Positions 15,780-24,613 of a stretch of DNA of 32,936 nt are shown in pieces. The notes beneath the pieces were generated by a model. That model was not told the DNA's origin. It saw only the letters and a list, made by a program, of their open reading frames with translations, and made no database searches. Source of the DNA: Gallionella sp. (GTDB lineage: Bacteria > Pseudomonadota > Gammaproteobacteria > Burkholderiales > Gallionellaceae); the NCBI GenBank assembly GCA_030700315.1, contig JAUYJO010000046.1, positions 1 through 32,936 of the forward strand, written 5' to 3'. Numbering within the stretch: the first letter of the stretch is position 1; the number at the start of each line of letters is the position of its first letter. Both the position numbers and the translations under genes were made by a program.

Positions 15780-17360
15780 CTAAAAATTGGCTGGGGTCAG
15801 GATGGTGGGGCGTGGCTGCGCCAGCATTTCCGGGTAATCCTTGCTGAAATGCAGGCCGCGGCTCTCATGCCGCGACAAGGCGCTTTGCACGATCAGTTCG
15901 GCATTCATCACCAGGTTGCGCAACTCCAGCAAGTCCGAACTGACGTGAAAGTTGCTGTAATACTCATGGATTTCGTCCTGCAGCAACTGGATGCGGTGCT
16001 GCGCGCGCTGCAGTCGCTTGTTGGTGCGCACGATGCCCACGTAGTCCCACATGAAGTGGCGCAGCTCTACCCAGTTGTGCGCGATCACAATCTGCTCATC
16101 GGCGTCCGTCACGCGGCTTTCGTCCCAATCTGGCAATGCCGGTAATGCACGGCATGGTTTGCCCAGAATGTCGCTTACCGCAGCATCCGCAAACACCAGG
16201 CACTCCAGCAGCGAATTGCTGGCCAGCCGGTTGGCGCCGTGCAATCCGCTGTAGGCGGTTTCACCTACCGCATACAGGTTCTCAACGTCGGTTCGCGCAT
16301 GCAGGTCGGCGACGACCCCGCCGCAGGTGTAGTGCGCCGCGGGAACTACCGGGATCGGTTCCTTGCTGATGTTGATACCCAGGTTGAGACAGCGCGCGTA
16401 AATGGTCGGGAAATGCTCCTGGAGAAACTCGACCGATTGATGCGAAATATCCAGATAGACGCAATCCAGCCCGTGCTTTTTCATCTCGAAGTCGATCGCC
16501 CTGGCCACCACGTCGCGTGGCGCAAGCTCGGCGCGCTCGTCGTGCCAGGGCATGAAGCGCGTGCCATCCGGCAATTTCAGGATGCCGCCCTCGCCGCGTA
16601 CCGCCTCGCTGATGAGAAAAGATTTCGCATGCGGGTGGTACAAACAGGTCGGGTGGAACTGGACGAACTCCATGTTGGCCACGCGGCAACCGGCGCGCCA
16701 CGCCATCGCGATGCCGTCACCGGTTGCCGTGTCGGGATTGGTGGTGTAGAGATAGACTTTGCCGGTTCCGCCGGTTGCAAGGATGGTGTCTTGGGCGGCG
16801 ATGGTGATGACTTCGTCGCTCAGGTTTTTCAGGGCATAGGCGCCATAGCAGCGCTTATCCGGTAGGCCGATTTTTCTGCCGGTAATCAGGTCAATCGACA
16901 GATGGTTTTCCAGCACCGTGATGTTCGGGTGTTTCAGCACCAGCGCGGCAAGCGTTTCCTGCACCGCATGGCCGGTCGCATCCGCCGCATGGATGATGCG
17001 CCGACGGCTATGCCCGCCTTCGCGGGTAAGGTGGTAGCTCATGCCGCTGGAACTGTCGCGGCTGAACGGTACGCCTTGATCGATCAGCCAGTCGATAGCG
17101 GCCTTGCCATGTTCGACCACATAGCGTGTGGTGGCCTCGTTGCATAGCCCGGCGCCGGCGGTGAGGGTGTCCTGAATGTGCGCATCAAGCGAGTCGTCTC
17201 GGGACAAGACTGCAGCTATGCCCCCTTGCGCCTGGCCGCTCGCGCCGTCCAGCAGGGATCTTTTGGTGATTATACCCACCTTCTGGTGATCGGCCAGTTT
17301 GATAGCCAGCGCCATTCCGGCCAGGCCGCTACCGATGATTAAAGTGTCAAATTGCAGCAA
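15780..17360 (-). CDS. nadB: L-aspartate oxidase
   Basis: NadB oxidises L-aspartate to iminoaspartate with FAD, the first step of de novo NAD synthesis; NadA is the next enzyme. Visible are the FAD-binding start QFDTLIIGSGLAGMALAIKLAD, GASGQAQGGIAAVLS, the substrate loop SYHLTREGGHSRRRIIHAADATG, ATGGTGKVYLYTTNPDTATGDGIAMAWRAG, HPTCLYHP, and the C-terminal PAAHYTCGGV and YSGLHGANRLASNSLLECLVF. The start is uncertain: TTG 17360 gives a normal N terminus (526 residues), while ATG 17423 adds 21 residues. An extended -10 (TGCTATAGT) lies between them, which favours 17360. The gene is divergent from rpoE. Confidence 0.95.
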   Translation of the reverse strand: MLQFDTLIIGSGLAGMALAIKLADHQKVGIITKRSLLDGASGQAQGGIAAVLSRDDSLDAHIQDTLTAGAGLCNEATTRYVVEHGKAAIDWLIDQGVPFSRDSSSGMSYHLTREGGHSRRRIIHAADATGHAVQETLAALVLKHPNITVLENHLSIDLITGRKIGLPDKRCYGAYALKNLSDEVITIAAQDTILATGGTGKVYLYTTNPDTATGDGIAMAWRAGCRVANMEFVQFHPTCLYHPHAKSFLISEAVRGEGGILKLPDGTRFMPWHDERAELAPRDVVARAIDFEMKKHGLDCVYLDISHQSVEFLQEHFPTIYARCLNLGINISKEPIPVVPAAHYTCGGVVADLHARTDVENLYAVGETAYSGLHGANRLASNSLLECLVFADAAVSDILGKPCRALPALPDWDESRVTDADEQIVIAHNWVELRHFMWDYVGIVRTNKRLQRAQHRIQLLQDEIHEYYSNFHVSSDLLELRNLVMNAELIVQSALSRHESRGLHFSKDYPEMLAQPRPTILTPANF

Positions 17361-17435
17361 TTTGATTTCCGGTTTATTTGTCGTGGTTGGGACTATAGCA
17401 AAACTGCCGCACTGTGGCGGCATGATTTTCCGCCT

Positions 17436-17463
17436 GGAACTAAATTATTTTCGCAGGGTCGCA
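17436..17463 (+). promoter_or_regulatory. Candidate sigma-E promoter before rpoE
   Basis: GGAACTA, 15 bases, then GTCGCA resembles the RpoE consensus GGAACTT-N15-GTCNAA, about 95 bases before the rpoE ATG. RpoE commonly autoregulates its own operon. The -10 half matches only partly. Confidence 0.4.
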
Positions 17464-17557
17464 TGCTGCGTTTTTAAGCCATACCGATCTATGTGCGGTT
17501 ATACTCGCGATTCACGAAATGGCGCGACGTTTGTTACGATAATCGGAATAGTCAGTG

Positions 17558-18157
17558 ATGGCAGACAAGGAAGTCGATCAGCAGCTAGTGGAACGCGTTC
17601 AACGCGGCGATAAACACGCCTTCGATTTGCTGGTATCCAAGTACCAGCGCAAGCTCGGGCGGCTCATTTCACGCTTTGTGCGCGACTCGGCGGAGGCCGA
17701 GGATGTTACCCAGGATGCCTTTATCAAGGCATATAGGGCCTTGCCCGGCTTTCGCGGGGAGAGCGCGTTTTACACCTGGCTGTATCGCATCGGCATCAAT
17801 ACGGCAAAAAACCATCTGCTGGCGAACAAGCGACGCCCGCCGACCAGCACGCTGTTTGATGCCGAAGAGGCCGAATCCTTTGAGGATGCGGGTTTGCTGC
17901 ATGAAGTCAGCACGCCGGAAAATGAACTCATGAGCAAACAGGTTGTCTCTGTCGTGCAAGCCTCATTGCAGCAATTACCTGAGGATTTGCGCAGCGCATT
18001 GACGCTGCGTGAAATCGAGGGGTTGAGCTATGAGGAAATCGCCAGTGTGATGGATTGCCCTATCGGCACGGTGCGGTCGAGAATCTTCAGGGCGCGCGAG
18101 GCGGTGGCGGAGAATCTGCGCCCGCTGTTGGAAACCAGCAAAGGTAACAGGTGGTAA
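17558..18157 (+). CDS. rpoE: Envelope-stress ECF sigma factor RpoE (AlgU)
   Basis: A 199-residue group 4 sigma factor that directs RNA polymerase to envelope-stress and outer-membrane folding genes. Region 2 reads LVSKYQRKLGRLISRFVRDSAEAEDVTQDAFIKAYRALPGFRGESAFYTWLYRIGINTAKNHL; region 4 reads LPEDLRSALTLREIEGLSYEEIASVMDCPIGTVRSRIFRAREAVAE. The ATG at 17558 (MADKEVDQQLVERVQRGDKHAF) matches the family N terminus; a GTG sits just before it. rseA begins at its stop codon and rseB follows, the standard RpoE operon with its anti-sigma factor. Confidence 0.97.
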   Translation: MADKEVDQQLVERVQRGDKHAFDLLVSKYQRKLGRLISRFVRDSAEAEDVTQDAFIKAYRALPGFRGESAFYTWLYRIGINTAKNHLLANKRRPPTSTLFDAEEAESFEDAGLLHEVSTPENELMSKQVVSVVQASLQQLPEDLRSALTLREIEGLSYEEIASVMDCPIGTVRSRIFRAREAVAENLRPLLETSKGNRW

Positions 18158-18159
18158 AA

Positions 18160-18654
18160 ATGAAAAAAGAAATTTCTGCATTGATGGACGGTGAGCTGTT
18201 CGAGGATGAAACGATGGATTTGCTTGATCGGATCAAGCGTAATTCCGATGCGCACAAAGATTGGGAGGTTTACCACCTGATTGGTGATGTGTTGCGACAA
18301 CCCGAATACATTCATAGTGACTTGAGCGCGAAAGTGCGCGAACGCATGCGCGACGAGCCTGTTGTGCTGGCTCCGCGCAGCCGTGCGGTAAAACAGAAAA
18401 TCCGCACCGTGGCGCTATCGGCAGCCGCCTCGTTGCTGGCGGTCGGTGTAGTGGCCTGGATGTCATTGCAGGTCAGCCCGGAAGCAGCGCCGCAGATGGC
18501 GATGCAGCAATCTGATTTGCGTCCGGTCAACGATCAGATCAAACCCAAATCCAACGATTACCTGATGGCGCACCAGGAATTTTCGCCCAGCACGGATATG
18601 AGCGGCGGTGCGTCTTATATTCGTACGGTTGCCTATAGCTCTGACAAAAAATGA
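18160..18654 (+). CDS. rseA: Anti-sigma factor RseA (MucA)
   Basis: A 164-residue single-span inner-membrane protein. The cytoplasmic domain EISALMDGELFEDETMDLLDRIKRNSDAHKDWEVYHLIGDVLRQ binds and silences RpoE. The transmembrane helix is RTVALSAAASLLAVGVVAWMSL (about residues 87-108). The periplasmic part is short and would be cut by DegS-type then RseP-type proteases to release the sigma factor. The ATG at 18160 follows AGGTGG; an upstream GTG at 18151 overlaps rpoE. Gene order and domain layout make this a firm call even though sequence conservation in the family is low. Confidence 0.92.
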   Translation: MKKEISALMDGELFEDETMDLLDRIKRNSDAHKDWEVYHLIGDVLRQPEYIHSDLSAKVRERMRDEPVVLAPRSRAVKQKIRTVALSAAASLLAVGVVAWMSLQVSPEAAPQMAMQQSDLRPVNDQIKPKSNDYLMAHQEFSPSTDMSGGASYIRTVAYSSDKK

Positions 18655-18688
18655 CACTGATGAAAAATAGCGCCGAAGGAAGGCAGCA

Positions 18689-19651
18689 ATGAGATTACGA
18701 GCGGTGTTTTGCGGGCTGTTGCTGGCCGCCGCTTCCAGCGCCAGCGCGGGGGAGCGCCAGGATAGCCTCGACTGGCTCAAGGTTGTTGCTTTTGCCGCCC
18801 ATCAGACCGATTACAGCGGGATATTCGTCTACCAGTATGACAGTCATGTCGAGACTTCGCGTATTTTCCATGTGGTCGAGGCGGATGGGGAGTATGAAAA
18901 ACTGGAAAGCCTGGACGGCCCAAAGCGCGAAATTGTCAGGCATCATGGGCAGGTCTGGTGCCTGATCAACCACAAGATGATGCAAATGGACAGCCAGCAG
19001 GTGCGCAACATGTTCCCGGCGCTGCTGCCGGAACAGTTGACCGCGCTGAGCGAGAACTACCATGCCAGGCAGGTCGGAACCGAGCGCGTGGCGGGATACA
19101 ACACCCAAGTGATCATATTTAACCCCAGAGATAATTTGCGCTTCATCCACAAGATGTGGGCGCATACCGATTCTGGTCTGCTGTTGAAGGCGGCCGTGCT
19201 GGGCGACAAAAACCGGGTGATCGAGCAATATACCTTTACCCAGTTGCAAATCGGCGGAGATATTGAACGCTCCTGGATTGGCGAGGCTATCCGGAATCAC
19301 GAACCATCTGCGCCGATACTTGGGCAGGCCAAGAGCAGCATCCCCGTGAATAGCGGCTGGGTCGTGGATGCCCTGCCCGCCGGATTCAAGAAAACCATGG
19401 AAATTGAACGCCAGATGCGTGGCAGGCCTGAGCCGGTGACTCAAATTGTTTACTCGGATGGGTTGAGTGCCATTTCCATTTTTATCGAGCCGGACGATGG
19501 GGACGAGGACAGCAAGGATGGGTTAATCAGTCGTGGCGCGGTGAATTTGCATCACAAGGTCGTGGGCAAGCACTTGATTACTGTGGTCGGCGAAGTACCG
19601 CCGCGCGCGGTGATACAGGTGCTTGATTCAATTCGCCACAACGGAAAATAA
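18689..19651 (+). CDS. rseB: Periplasmic sigma-E regulator RseB (MucB)
   Basis: A 320-residue secreted protein with a signal peptide ending near ASSASAG. RseB binds the periplasmic part of RseA and shields it from proteolysis, and senses lipoprotein or LPS-related signals. The MucB-type N domain reads DWLKVVAFAAHQTDYSGIFVYQYDSHVETSRIFHVV; the C domain includes GLSAISIFIEPDDGDEDSKDGLISRGAVNLHHKVVGKHLITVVGEVP. AAGGAAGG precedes the start. The gene lies 34 bases after rseA. RseC, sometimes next in the operon, is absent. Confidence 0.94.
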   Translation: MRLRAVFCGLLLAAASSASAGERQDSLDWLKVVAFAAHQTDYSGIFVYQYDSHVETSRIFHVVEADGEYEKLESLDGPKREIVRHHGQVWCLINHKMMQMDSQQVRNMFPALLPEQLTALSENYHARQVGTERVAGYNTQVIIFNPRDNLRFIHKMWAHTDSGLLLKAAVLGDKNRVIEQYTFTQLQIGGDIERSWIGEAIRNHEPSAPILGQAKSSIPVNSGWVVDALPAGFKKTMEIERQMRGRPEPVTQIVYSDGLSAISIFIEPDDGDEDSKDGLISRGAVNLHHKVVGKHLITVVGEVPPRAVIQVLDSIRHNGK

Positions 19652-19815
19652 TTGCACCTGGAATGTGTCGCGGTTTGGCGCAAAAACAGGTGAGTTGTGC
19701 GGCCAACAGCAAGAGGGGCTTGAACTTTTCGGATTAACCCCCAATTTCGCCGCAACCCCGTAATTCAGGTCCGCATTAAAAACGGGTTTCCCTGATTTTT
19801 CAATAAGGTGACGCT

Positions 19816-21207
19816 ATGCTAAAAAAATTATTTATTTATTTTGCGTTGGTCGCGGGAATTATTCTTGGCGCATCCGCGCACTCCAAGGAGTTACCGGACT
19901 TTACCGAGCTGGTGGAGAAGCAAGGAGCTGCGGTAGTCAATATCAGCACCACACAAATTATCCGTGGTGTGCAGGGATTCCCCTTTGCCGAAGGGGATCC
20001 GTATTATGAATTTTTCCGCCGCTTCGCGCCGCAAATGCCGCGTGAGCGCGAGTCGCAATCGCTCGGTTCAGGTTTCATCATCAGCGCGGATGGCTACATC
20101 ATGACCAATGCGCATGTGGTGGAAAGCGCAGACAAAATTACCGTGCGACTGACCGACAAGCGCGAGTTCCAAGCCAAGGTGATCGGCGCGGATAAGCGCA
20201 CCGATGTGGCCTTGCTGAAAATCGAAGCGGAGGGGCTGCCTAAAATCAATGTGGGCAACCCGGATAAGCTCAAGGTCGGCGAATGGGTGGTAGCCATCGG
20301 CTCGCCGTTCGGCTTCGACAGCAGCGTGACGGCCGGCATCGTCAGCGCCAAGGGGCGCTCGCTGCCGCAAGATAATTTCGTGCCGTTCATCCAGACCGAT
20401 GTCGCGATCAACCCCGGCAACTCCGGCGGCCCACTGTTCAACATGAACGGCGAAGTGGTCGGCATCAACTCGCAAATCTATACCCGTTCCGGCGGGTCGA
20501 TGGGCTTGTCTTTCGCCATTCCGATCGACGTGGCGACCCAGGTTGTGGATCAACTGCGCAGCACCGGCAAGGTGACGCGCGGGCGTATCGGCGTGGTGAT
20601 CCAGGAGCTGACGCGCGAACTCGCCGAGTCGTTTGGCTTGAGCAAACCGACCGGAGCGTTGATCAGCAACGTGGAAAAGGACGGCCCGGCGGACAAGGCG
20701 GGCATCAAGGCGAGCGACGTGATACTCAAGTTTGACGGCAAGCTGGTGGACAGCTCCGGCGACTTGCCGCGCATCGTGGCGGCGACCAAGCCCGGCAGCA
20801 AGGTGGTTGTCGAACTATGGCGCAAGGGCAGCGCGAAACAAGTCACCGTGGAGATCGCGGAAATGCCGGAAGAGGGCAGGTTGGCGCGCTCGGCCAAAAA
20901 ACTGGCCGACGATGTCGCCGGGCTGATCGCGCGCCTCGGTATCGTGGTTAGCGAGCTGGGCAAGGAGCAGCTACAGGAGCTGGAAGCCAGCGGTGGTTTG
21001 CTGGTGGAGGAAGTCAAGGGCGCGGCTGCACGAGCCGCCGGGTTGCAGCAAGGGGATGTGCTGCTGGCGATCGGCAACACCTCGATCCGCTCGTTGAATC
21101 AGTTCAATGAAATCCTCAAACATGTTCCAAAAGGAAAGAATGTTGCGTTGCTGGTACGGCGCGGCGAAGCTGCCTCATATGTAGCGATCAGGCTCGACGA
21201 GAAGTAG
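19816..21207 (+). CDS. degP: Periplasmic serine endoprotease DegP-like (MucD)
   Basis: A 463-residue HtrA-family protease and chaperone for misfolded envelope proteins. A signal peptide (LFIYFALVAGIILGASA) is followed by the trypsin-like domain with His in TNAHVVESAD, Asp in KRTDVALLKI and Ser in NPGNSGGPLFN. Two PDZ domains follow (about 265-355 and 370-460), each with a GP/DKAGI or AAGLQQGDVLLAIG loop. Overall length matches MucD/DegP. It belongs to the RpoE regulon in related bacteria and ends the stress cluster; the 164-base gap from rseB may hold its own promoter. The last 68 bases have a diverged copy near 27220. Confidence 0.96.
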   Translation: MLKKLFIYFALVAGIILGASAHSKELPDFTELVEKQGAAVVNISTTQIIRGVQGFPFAEGDPYYEFFRRFAPQMPRERESQSLGSGFIISADGYIMTNAHVVESADKITVRLTDKREFQAKVIGADKRTDVALLKIEAEGLPKINVGNPDKLKVGEWVVAIGSPFGFDSSVTAGIVSAKGRSLPQDNFVPFIQTDVAINPGNSGGPLFNMNGEVVGINSQIYTRSGGSMGLSFAIPIDVATQVVDQLRSTGKVTRGRIGVVIQELTRELAESFGLSKPTGALISNVEKDGPADKAGIKASDVILKFDGKLVDSSGDLPRIVAATKPGSKVVVELWRKGSAKQVTVEIAEMPEEGRLARSAKKLADDVAGLIARLGIVVSELGKEQLQELEASGGLLVEEVKGAAARAAGLQQGDVLLAIGNTSIRSLNQFNEILKHVPKGKNVALLVRRGEAASYVAIRLDEK

Positions 21208-21446
21208 GCAACAGCGCTTTCCAAAAAACAGCTTTCAAATCGTATATTTGACTTTCAGGTGCTGCCGCTTTTCCCCTTCCCCCTTCCCCCTTCCCCCATC
21301 CAGGAGAAGGGGCTGGCGCTGTGGCTATGTTCTTCGATCTGAGCAGTTGCAAACTCTCACAGAAAACCCGAATTCCGCCTCATACACACGCAAGGGCGAA
21401 AATTTTCCAGCCTGCGAAAACCAAGACCCCATCAAATCAGACGCTG
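21208..21446. other. Gap between degP and the zinc-ribbon gene
   Basis: Contains three CCCTTCC-type units (about 21278-21298) facing GGAGAAGGGG (21302-21311), so a small hairpin is possible. No gene or RNA is evident. The boundary of the chaperone cassette must lie in here. Confidence 0.3.
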
Positions 21447-21737
21447 TTAAGCCGATGAATCTCCGGTGGCATTGCCATCAAGCGGGCGGTGCTGCCCGAG
21501 CAGCATTACCGCAACCGCTTTTGCCAGATGCCCTTGCTTTAATGCCAGCGATTCGCCGATATGGGCCGCCGCCATGTCATGGTCGTCTTTGCACCAAGCC
21601 TGAATAGCCCGGCAGACAAGGTTTTGTGCCTGCGTTTTGGCACGGGCTGCGAGGGTGAAATCGCAACCGCAGCGCGGGCATAGCGGGGTATTGCCCAAGC
21701 GGCTGCGGCAAGCCGGGCAGCGCTCCATGGTCAACAT
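21447..21737 (-). CDS. Zinc-ribbon protein of the chaperone cassette
   Basis: A 96-residue protein starting MLTMERCPACRSRL then LCPRCGCDFTLA: two CxxC pairs make one zinc ribbon. The rest is helical (AIQAWCKDDHDMAAAHIGESLALKQGHLAKAVAVMLL) and looks like one or two TPR-like helices. Family unknown; small zinc-ribbon plus helix proteins near Hsp70 genes may recruit substrates, but that is inference. It lies 169 bases downstream of the Hsp70 gene on the same strand, beyond a hairpin, so it may be read only partly from the operon promoter. Confidence 0.65.
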   Translation of the reverse strand: MLTMERCPACRSRLGNTPLCPRCGCDFTLAARAKTQAQNLVCRAIQAWCKDDHDMAAAHIGESLALKQGHLAKAVAVMLLGQHRPLDGNATGDSSA

Positions 21738-21861
21738 GAAGCACGCAAAGCGTTCGTTTGCTTCCTCTCCCGCAAGCTGGATAACCAGCGACTTGGCTGC
21801 GGTTGTTTGCAGCTTAGTAGAATGGCTAGTTGTTTTACCCAGAGGATTGAGGAGAGGGAAA

Positions 21862-21906
21862 CGGGCATGGCGAGTTTCATAATCAGTGGGCTATTCGCCA
21901 TGCCCG
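21862..21906 (-). terminator. Hairpin after the Hsp70 gene
   Basis: CGGGCATGGCGA and TCGCCATGCCCG are perfect 12-bp arms around a 21-base loop, directly behind the Hsp70 stop on the minus strand and followed by TTTCCC. The T run is short, so termination may be partial. Confidence 0.5.
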
Positions 21907-23646
21907 CTAAACTTCCAGGTAATAGAGCAGGTCGGCCAAGGCGTCCATGGCCGATTTCAACACTTCATCGGCTTCGTCCATGACCTCTCGAACCGCTTCG
22001 ATACCGTTCACCAGGTCTTCGCTATCTTCTGTGCCAGCCTTTTTTAACAGACGCTGAGCCTTTTCCATCAGTGCGGCCGCCTCTACCCGGTAGCGGCGGT
22101 TTTCCGTCCCGAGGTCGGACGCGGAGGCTTCTTCGCCGAACAGTGAGCGGACGCGTTCTCGCGCTTCGTCGAGTTTGTCGCTGGACAGGAGAGTCAGGGC
22201 GTTGTTGATGGTGATGGAGTATTCGAGGCCGGTTGCTTTTTCGCGCGAGGTGACGTGCAGAATGCCGTCGACGTCGATCGAAAAAGTGGTGACGATAGGG
22301 TTGCCGGATGGGGCGTCGCGCAGCCCTTCGATGGTGAATTGGCCGATTTCGATGTTGTTCAGGGCATCGCGATCTTCGCCCTGGTAAACGCCGACTTCCA
22401 CCTTGTGCTGCCCGTCAAAGCTGGTGAAAAAAACCTCGCTCTTGGATACCGGTATCGGCGTGTTCTTGCGGATCAACGGCACAAAACAGTAGGGGTAAAG
22501 AGCGCCTTCCATTTCGCCGATGGCAGAGGTGCCGAAGGTATAAGGGGTGACATCGACCAGGACGGCAGAAGTTTTTGTGCCGCCGATAACACCCGCCTGG
22601 ATGGCGGCTCCCATCGCCACGCACAGATCGGGGTCCAGTTCGCTGCGCGGCTGCAAGCTCAGCTCCTCTTCCAGACGGCGCGCCACCAAAGGGGTTCGCG
22701 TGGCGCCGCCCACCAGCAGAATCTCATCGATATCCGACACGGTGAGGTTGGCGCCGGAAAGGGCGATATGGATCGCATCCAGCGTTTCGGCGATGTAAGG
22801 CGCTATCATGGCTTCGTAATCACCGCGCGAGATTTCCAGCGACAGATGCACCGGCACGCCCTGATGTTCCAGCAGATATTCCTCCATGATCGTCACGAAG
22901 GGGTTGTCGGAAAGGGCGATCTTGGCGGCCTCGGCGGCGCGTTGCAGGCGCGCCATGGCGGTGGCCGACTGGCGGGCATCGACACCGTGTTGTTGCTTGA
23001 TGTGTTCGAGGGCGAGCTCGATGATTTTCTGGTCAAAGTCGTCGCCGCCCAGATGATTGTCGCCGTGGCTGGCGAGCACTTCCACCACGTCGCCTTCCAG
23101 ATTGACCACGGAAACGTCGAAGGTGCCGCCGCCCAGATCGTAGACCAGCGCGGTGCGCGCGCCCTCGTGCCCGCTCTCGTAAGCCAGTGCGGCGGCGGTC
23201 GGTTCGTTGATGATGCGCACCACTTCCAGCCCCGCGATTTCGCCCGCTTCGCGGGTGGCTTGGCGTTGCGCGTCGGAAAAATAGGCGGGCACGGTGATGA
23301 CGGCCTTGTTGACCGCCTGACCCAGATAATCTTCGGCGATTTTCTTCAGGCGGCGCAGGATCATGGCGGATATTTCCTGCGGGCTGTAATCCTTGTCGCC
23401 CATGGGAATACGGGTAAATTCGCCCATGCGCCGTTTGACGGAGCGCACGGTGCGTTCCGGCCGCAGCGCATACTGGTTTTTGGCGGATTCTCCGATTAGC
23501 AGCTCGCCGTCATCGGAGATTCCCACTACCGAGGGCAGGATGCGCACCCCATCAGAGACCGGAATGACCTCCACGCGCCCGTCGCGCACCACCGCCACCT
23601 CGGAGTTGGTGGTGCCCAAATCTATGCCGACTATGATTTCGTTCAT
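21907..23646 (-). CDS. Accessory Hsp70 (DnaK-like) chaperone
   Basis: A 579-residue Hsp70, shorter than housekeeping DnaK (about 640). The ATPase domain is complete: VGIDLGTTNSEVAVV (phosphate 1), VITVPAYFSDAQRQATREAGEIAGLEVVRIINEPTAAALAYE, VYDLGGGTFDVSVV (phosphate 2) and ILLVGGATRTPLVARRLEE (adenosine). The substrate domain has VLVDVTPYTFGTSAIGE and the linker region; the helical lid ends early with DEVLKSAMDALADLLYYLEV and lacks the acidic DnaK tail. It is the fourth gene of a cassette with TPR, J and GrpE genes, which suggests a dedicated substrate set rather than general folding. The true dnaK operon (grpE-dnaK-dnaJ) is expected elsewhere. Confidence 0.92.
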   Translation of the reverse strand: MNEIIVGIDLGTTNSEVAVVRDGRVEVIPVSDGVRILPSVVGISDDGELLIGESAKNQYALRPERTVRSVKRRMGEFTRIPMGDKDYSPQEISAMILRRLKKIAEDYLGQAVNKAVITVPAYFSDAQRQATREAGEIAGLEVVRIINEPTAAALAYESGHEGARTALVYDLGGGTFDVSVVNLEGDVVEVLASHGDNHLGGDDFDQKIIELALEHIKQQHGVDARQSATAMARLQRAAEAAKIALSDNPFVTIMEEYLLEHQGVPVHLSLEISRGDYEAMIAPYIAETLDAIHIALSGANLTVSDIDEILLVGGATRTPLVARRLEEELSLQPRSELDPDLCVAMGAAIQAGVIGGTKTSAVLVDVTPYTFGTSAIGEMEGALYPYCFVPLIRKNTPIPVSKSEVFFTSFDGQHKVEVGVYQGEDRDALNNIEIGQFTIEGLRDAPSGNPIVTTFSIDVDGILHVTSREKATGLEYSITINNALTLLSSDKLDEARERVRSLFGEEASASDLGTENRRYRVEAAALMEKAQRLLKKAGTEDSEDLVNGIEAVREVMDEADEVLKSAMDALADLLYYLEV

Positions 23647-23651
23647 GCTTG

Positions 23652-24326
23652 CTATCCTTTTTTGTTCACAATAACTTCAGCGGCGCGCAATAGCTCGCCG
23701 CCATGAAAAAAGCCGCGCCGCACTTCGCGCAGCACCACGCCGTCCGGCTTGTCGTCCACGGCTTCGATGCCGACCGCGCGCATCAGGTGTGGATCCAGCG
23801 GCTGACCGAGGACATTGAGCGGACGCACCCGATAAGCGGCAAGCGTATCGTCCATACGCTGGAGCGTGAGCGCCAGACCTTGCGCCAGGCTGTCGGCGAA
23901 CCGCGTTTCGCCGGTTGCCAGCCTGGCAAAAAATGAAGGTCGATGCGCTGCACCGACATCTGCTCCAGCCTGCAAGCGGTCGCGCATATCGAGCATATCC
24001 AGCAGCAGCCCGTGCTCGGCTTTCTGCTTCACGTCGGTGGCCTGTTCCCGCGCCCTATCCAGCTCATGGTTGAGGCGCTCGTTCTGCTCCCGCAAGGCAT
24101 CGCCAAAGTTGCGCATTTCTTCCAGCATGCTCTTGAACTGGCGCGATTCCAGGCGGATTTCATTTTTCAGCGCAGCCATTTCGGCCAGCAGGGTATGCAG
24201 GTCAACGGTATTGTCGCCGTCGTTATCACCGTCATCGCCATCGTCGTCGCCCTCCTCACAAGTTTCCAGGCAGGTGCGGAACTCTTCGATCAGGCGTTCT
24301 TTTTCGGCAGGATCGAGCAGCATCAT
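23652..24326 (-). CDS. GrpE-like nucleotide exchange factor
   Basis: A 224-residue GrpE homologue that would release ADP from the neighbouring Hsp70. After an acidic stretch (EEGDDDGDDGDNDGDN) comes a long coiled coil (about 45-115), then the β-domain end ALTLQRMDDTLAAYRVRPLNVLGQPLDPHLMRAVGIEAVDDKPDGVVLREVRRGFFHGGELLRAAEVIVNK. The C-terminal motif GF.-GELLRAAEVIV matches GrpE. Compared with housekeeping GrpE it has an unusual acidic insert and is longer. Its ATG overlaps the J-gene stop (ATGA) and the Hsp70 gene starts five bases after its stop. Confidence 0.88.
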   Translation of the reverse strand: MMLLDPAEKERLIEEFRTCLETCEEGDDDGDDGDNDGDNTVDLHTLLAEMAALKNEIRLESRQFKSMLEEMRNFGDALREQNERLNHELDRAREQATDVKQKAEHGLLLDMLDMRDRLQAGADVGAAHRPSFFARLATGETRFADSLAQGLALTLQRMDDTLAAYRVRPLNVLGQPLDPHLMRAVGIEAVDDKPDGVVLREVRRGFFHGGELLRAAEVIVNKKG

Positions 24327-24613
24327 TTCGCGCCCAATATCCGGCGCAGACGCCGCTCGTCCACGCGGCGCGGCTGGAAATCAGTGCTTACTGCGTCCAG
24401 AATATCTTCCGGCGACGGGACAGTTTTGTCGAACAGCGCGTGGCTCAGCCGCCCGCGTACAGTGGCAACAGATTCATAAGCGGCGCGCACGCGCTCGAAA
24501 CGCTGGCGGTCGTGCTCGGGAGGGCAATCGCGTATCGCCGTCAGGTAGGCGGCGCGGATCGCCTCGTCGCCTGCCGTGACGGGCACGCCGAGAATGCGGT
24601 AGGGATTACTCAT
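24323..24613 (-). CDS. J-domain protein with the HPD motif replaced
   Basis: A 96-residue protein beginning SNPYRILGVPVTAGDEAIRAAYLTAIRD, the helix I-II pattern of J domains, then RFERVRAAYESVATVRGRLSHALFD, helices III-IV. The loop that normally holds His-Pro-Asp, needed to stimulate Hsp70 ATPase, reads RDCPPEHDRQRF here. So it is either a J-like protein with altered stimulation or one adapted to this Hsp70. It has no Gly/Phe or zinc domain. The ATG at 24613 matches the domain start; an in-frame ATG at 24730 lies inside the TPR gene. It overlaps the TPR gene end by eight bases and the GrpE start by four. Confidence 0.85.
   Translation of the reverse strand: MSNPYRILGVPVTAGDEAIRAAYLTAIRDCPPEHDRQRFERVRAAYESVATVRGRLSHALFDKTVPSPEDILDAVSTDFQPRRVDERRLRRILGAK

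Noticed and set aside
19720-19750. Possible sigma-E promoter (TGAACTT) before degP
   Set aside because: The expected GTC-type -10 element is missing at the right distance.
22255-23499. A 414-codon plus-strand frame opposite the Hsp70 gene
   Set aside because: It is the mirror of a strongly conserved Hsp70 gene and shows no recognisable protein pattern.
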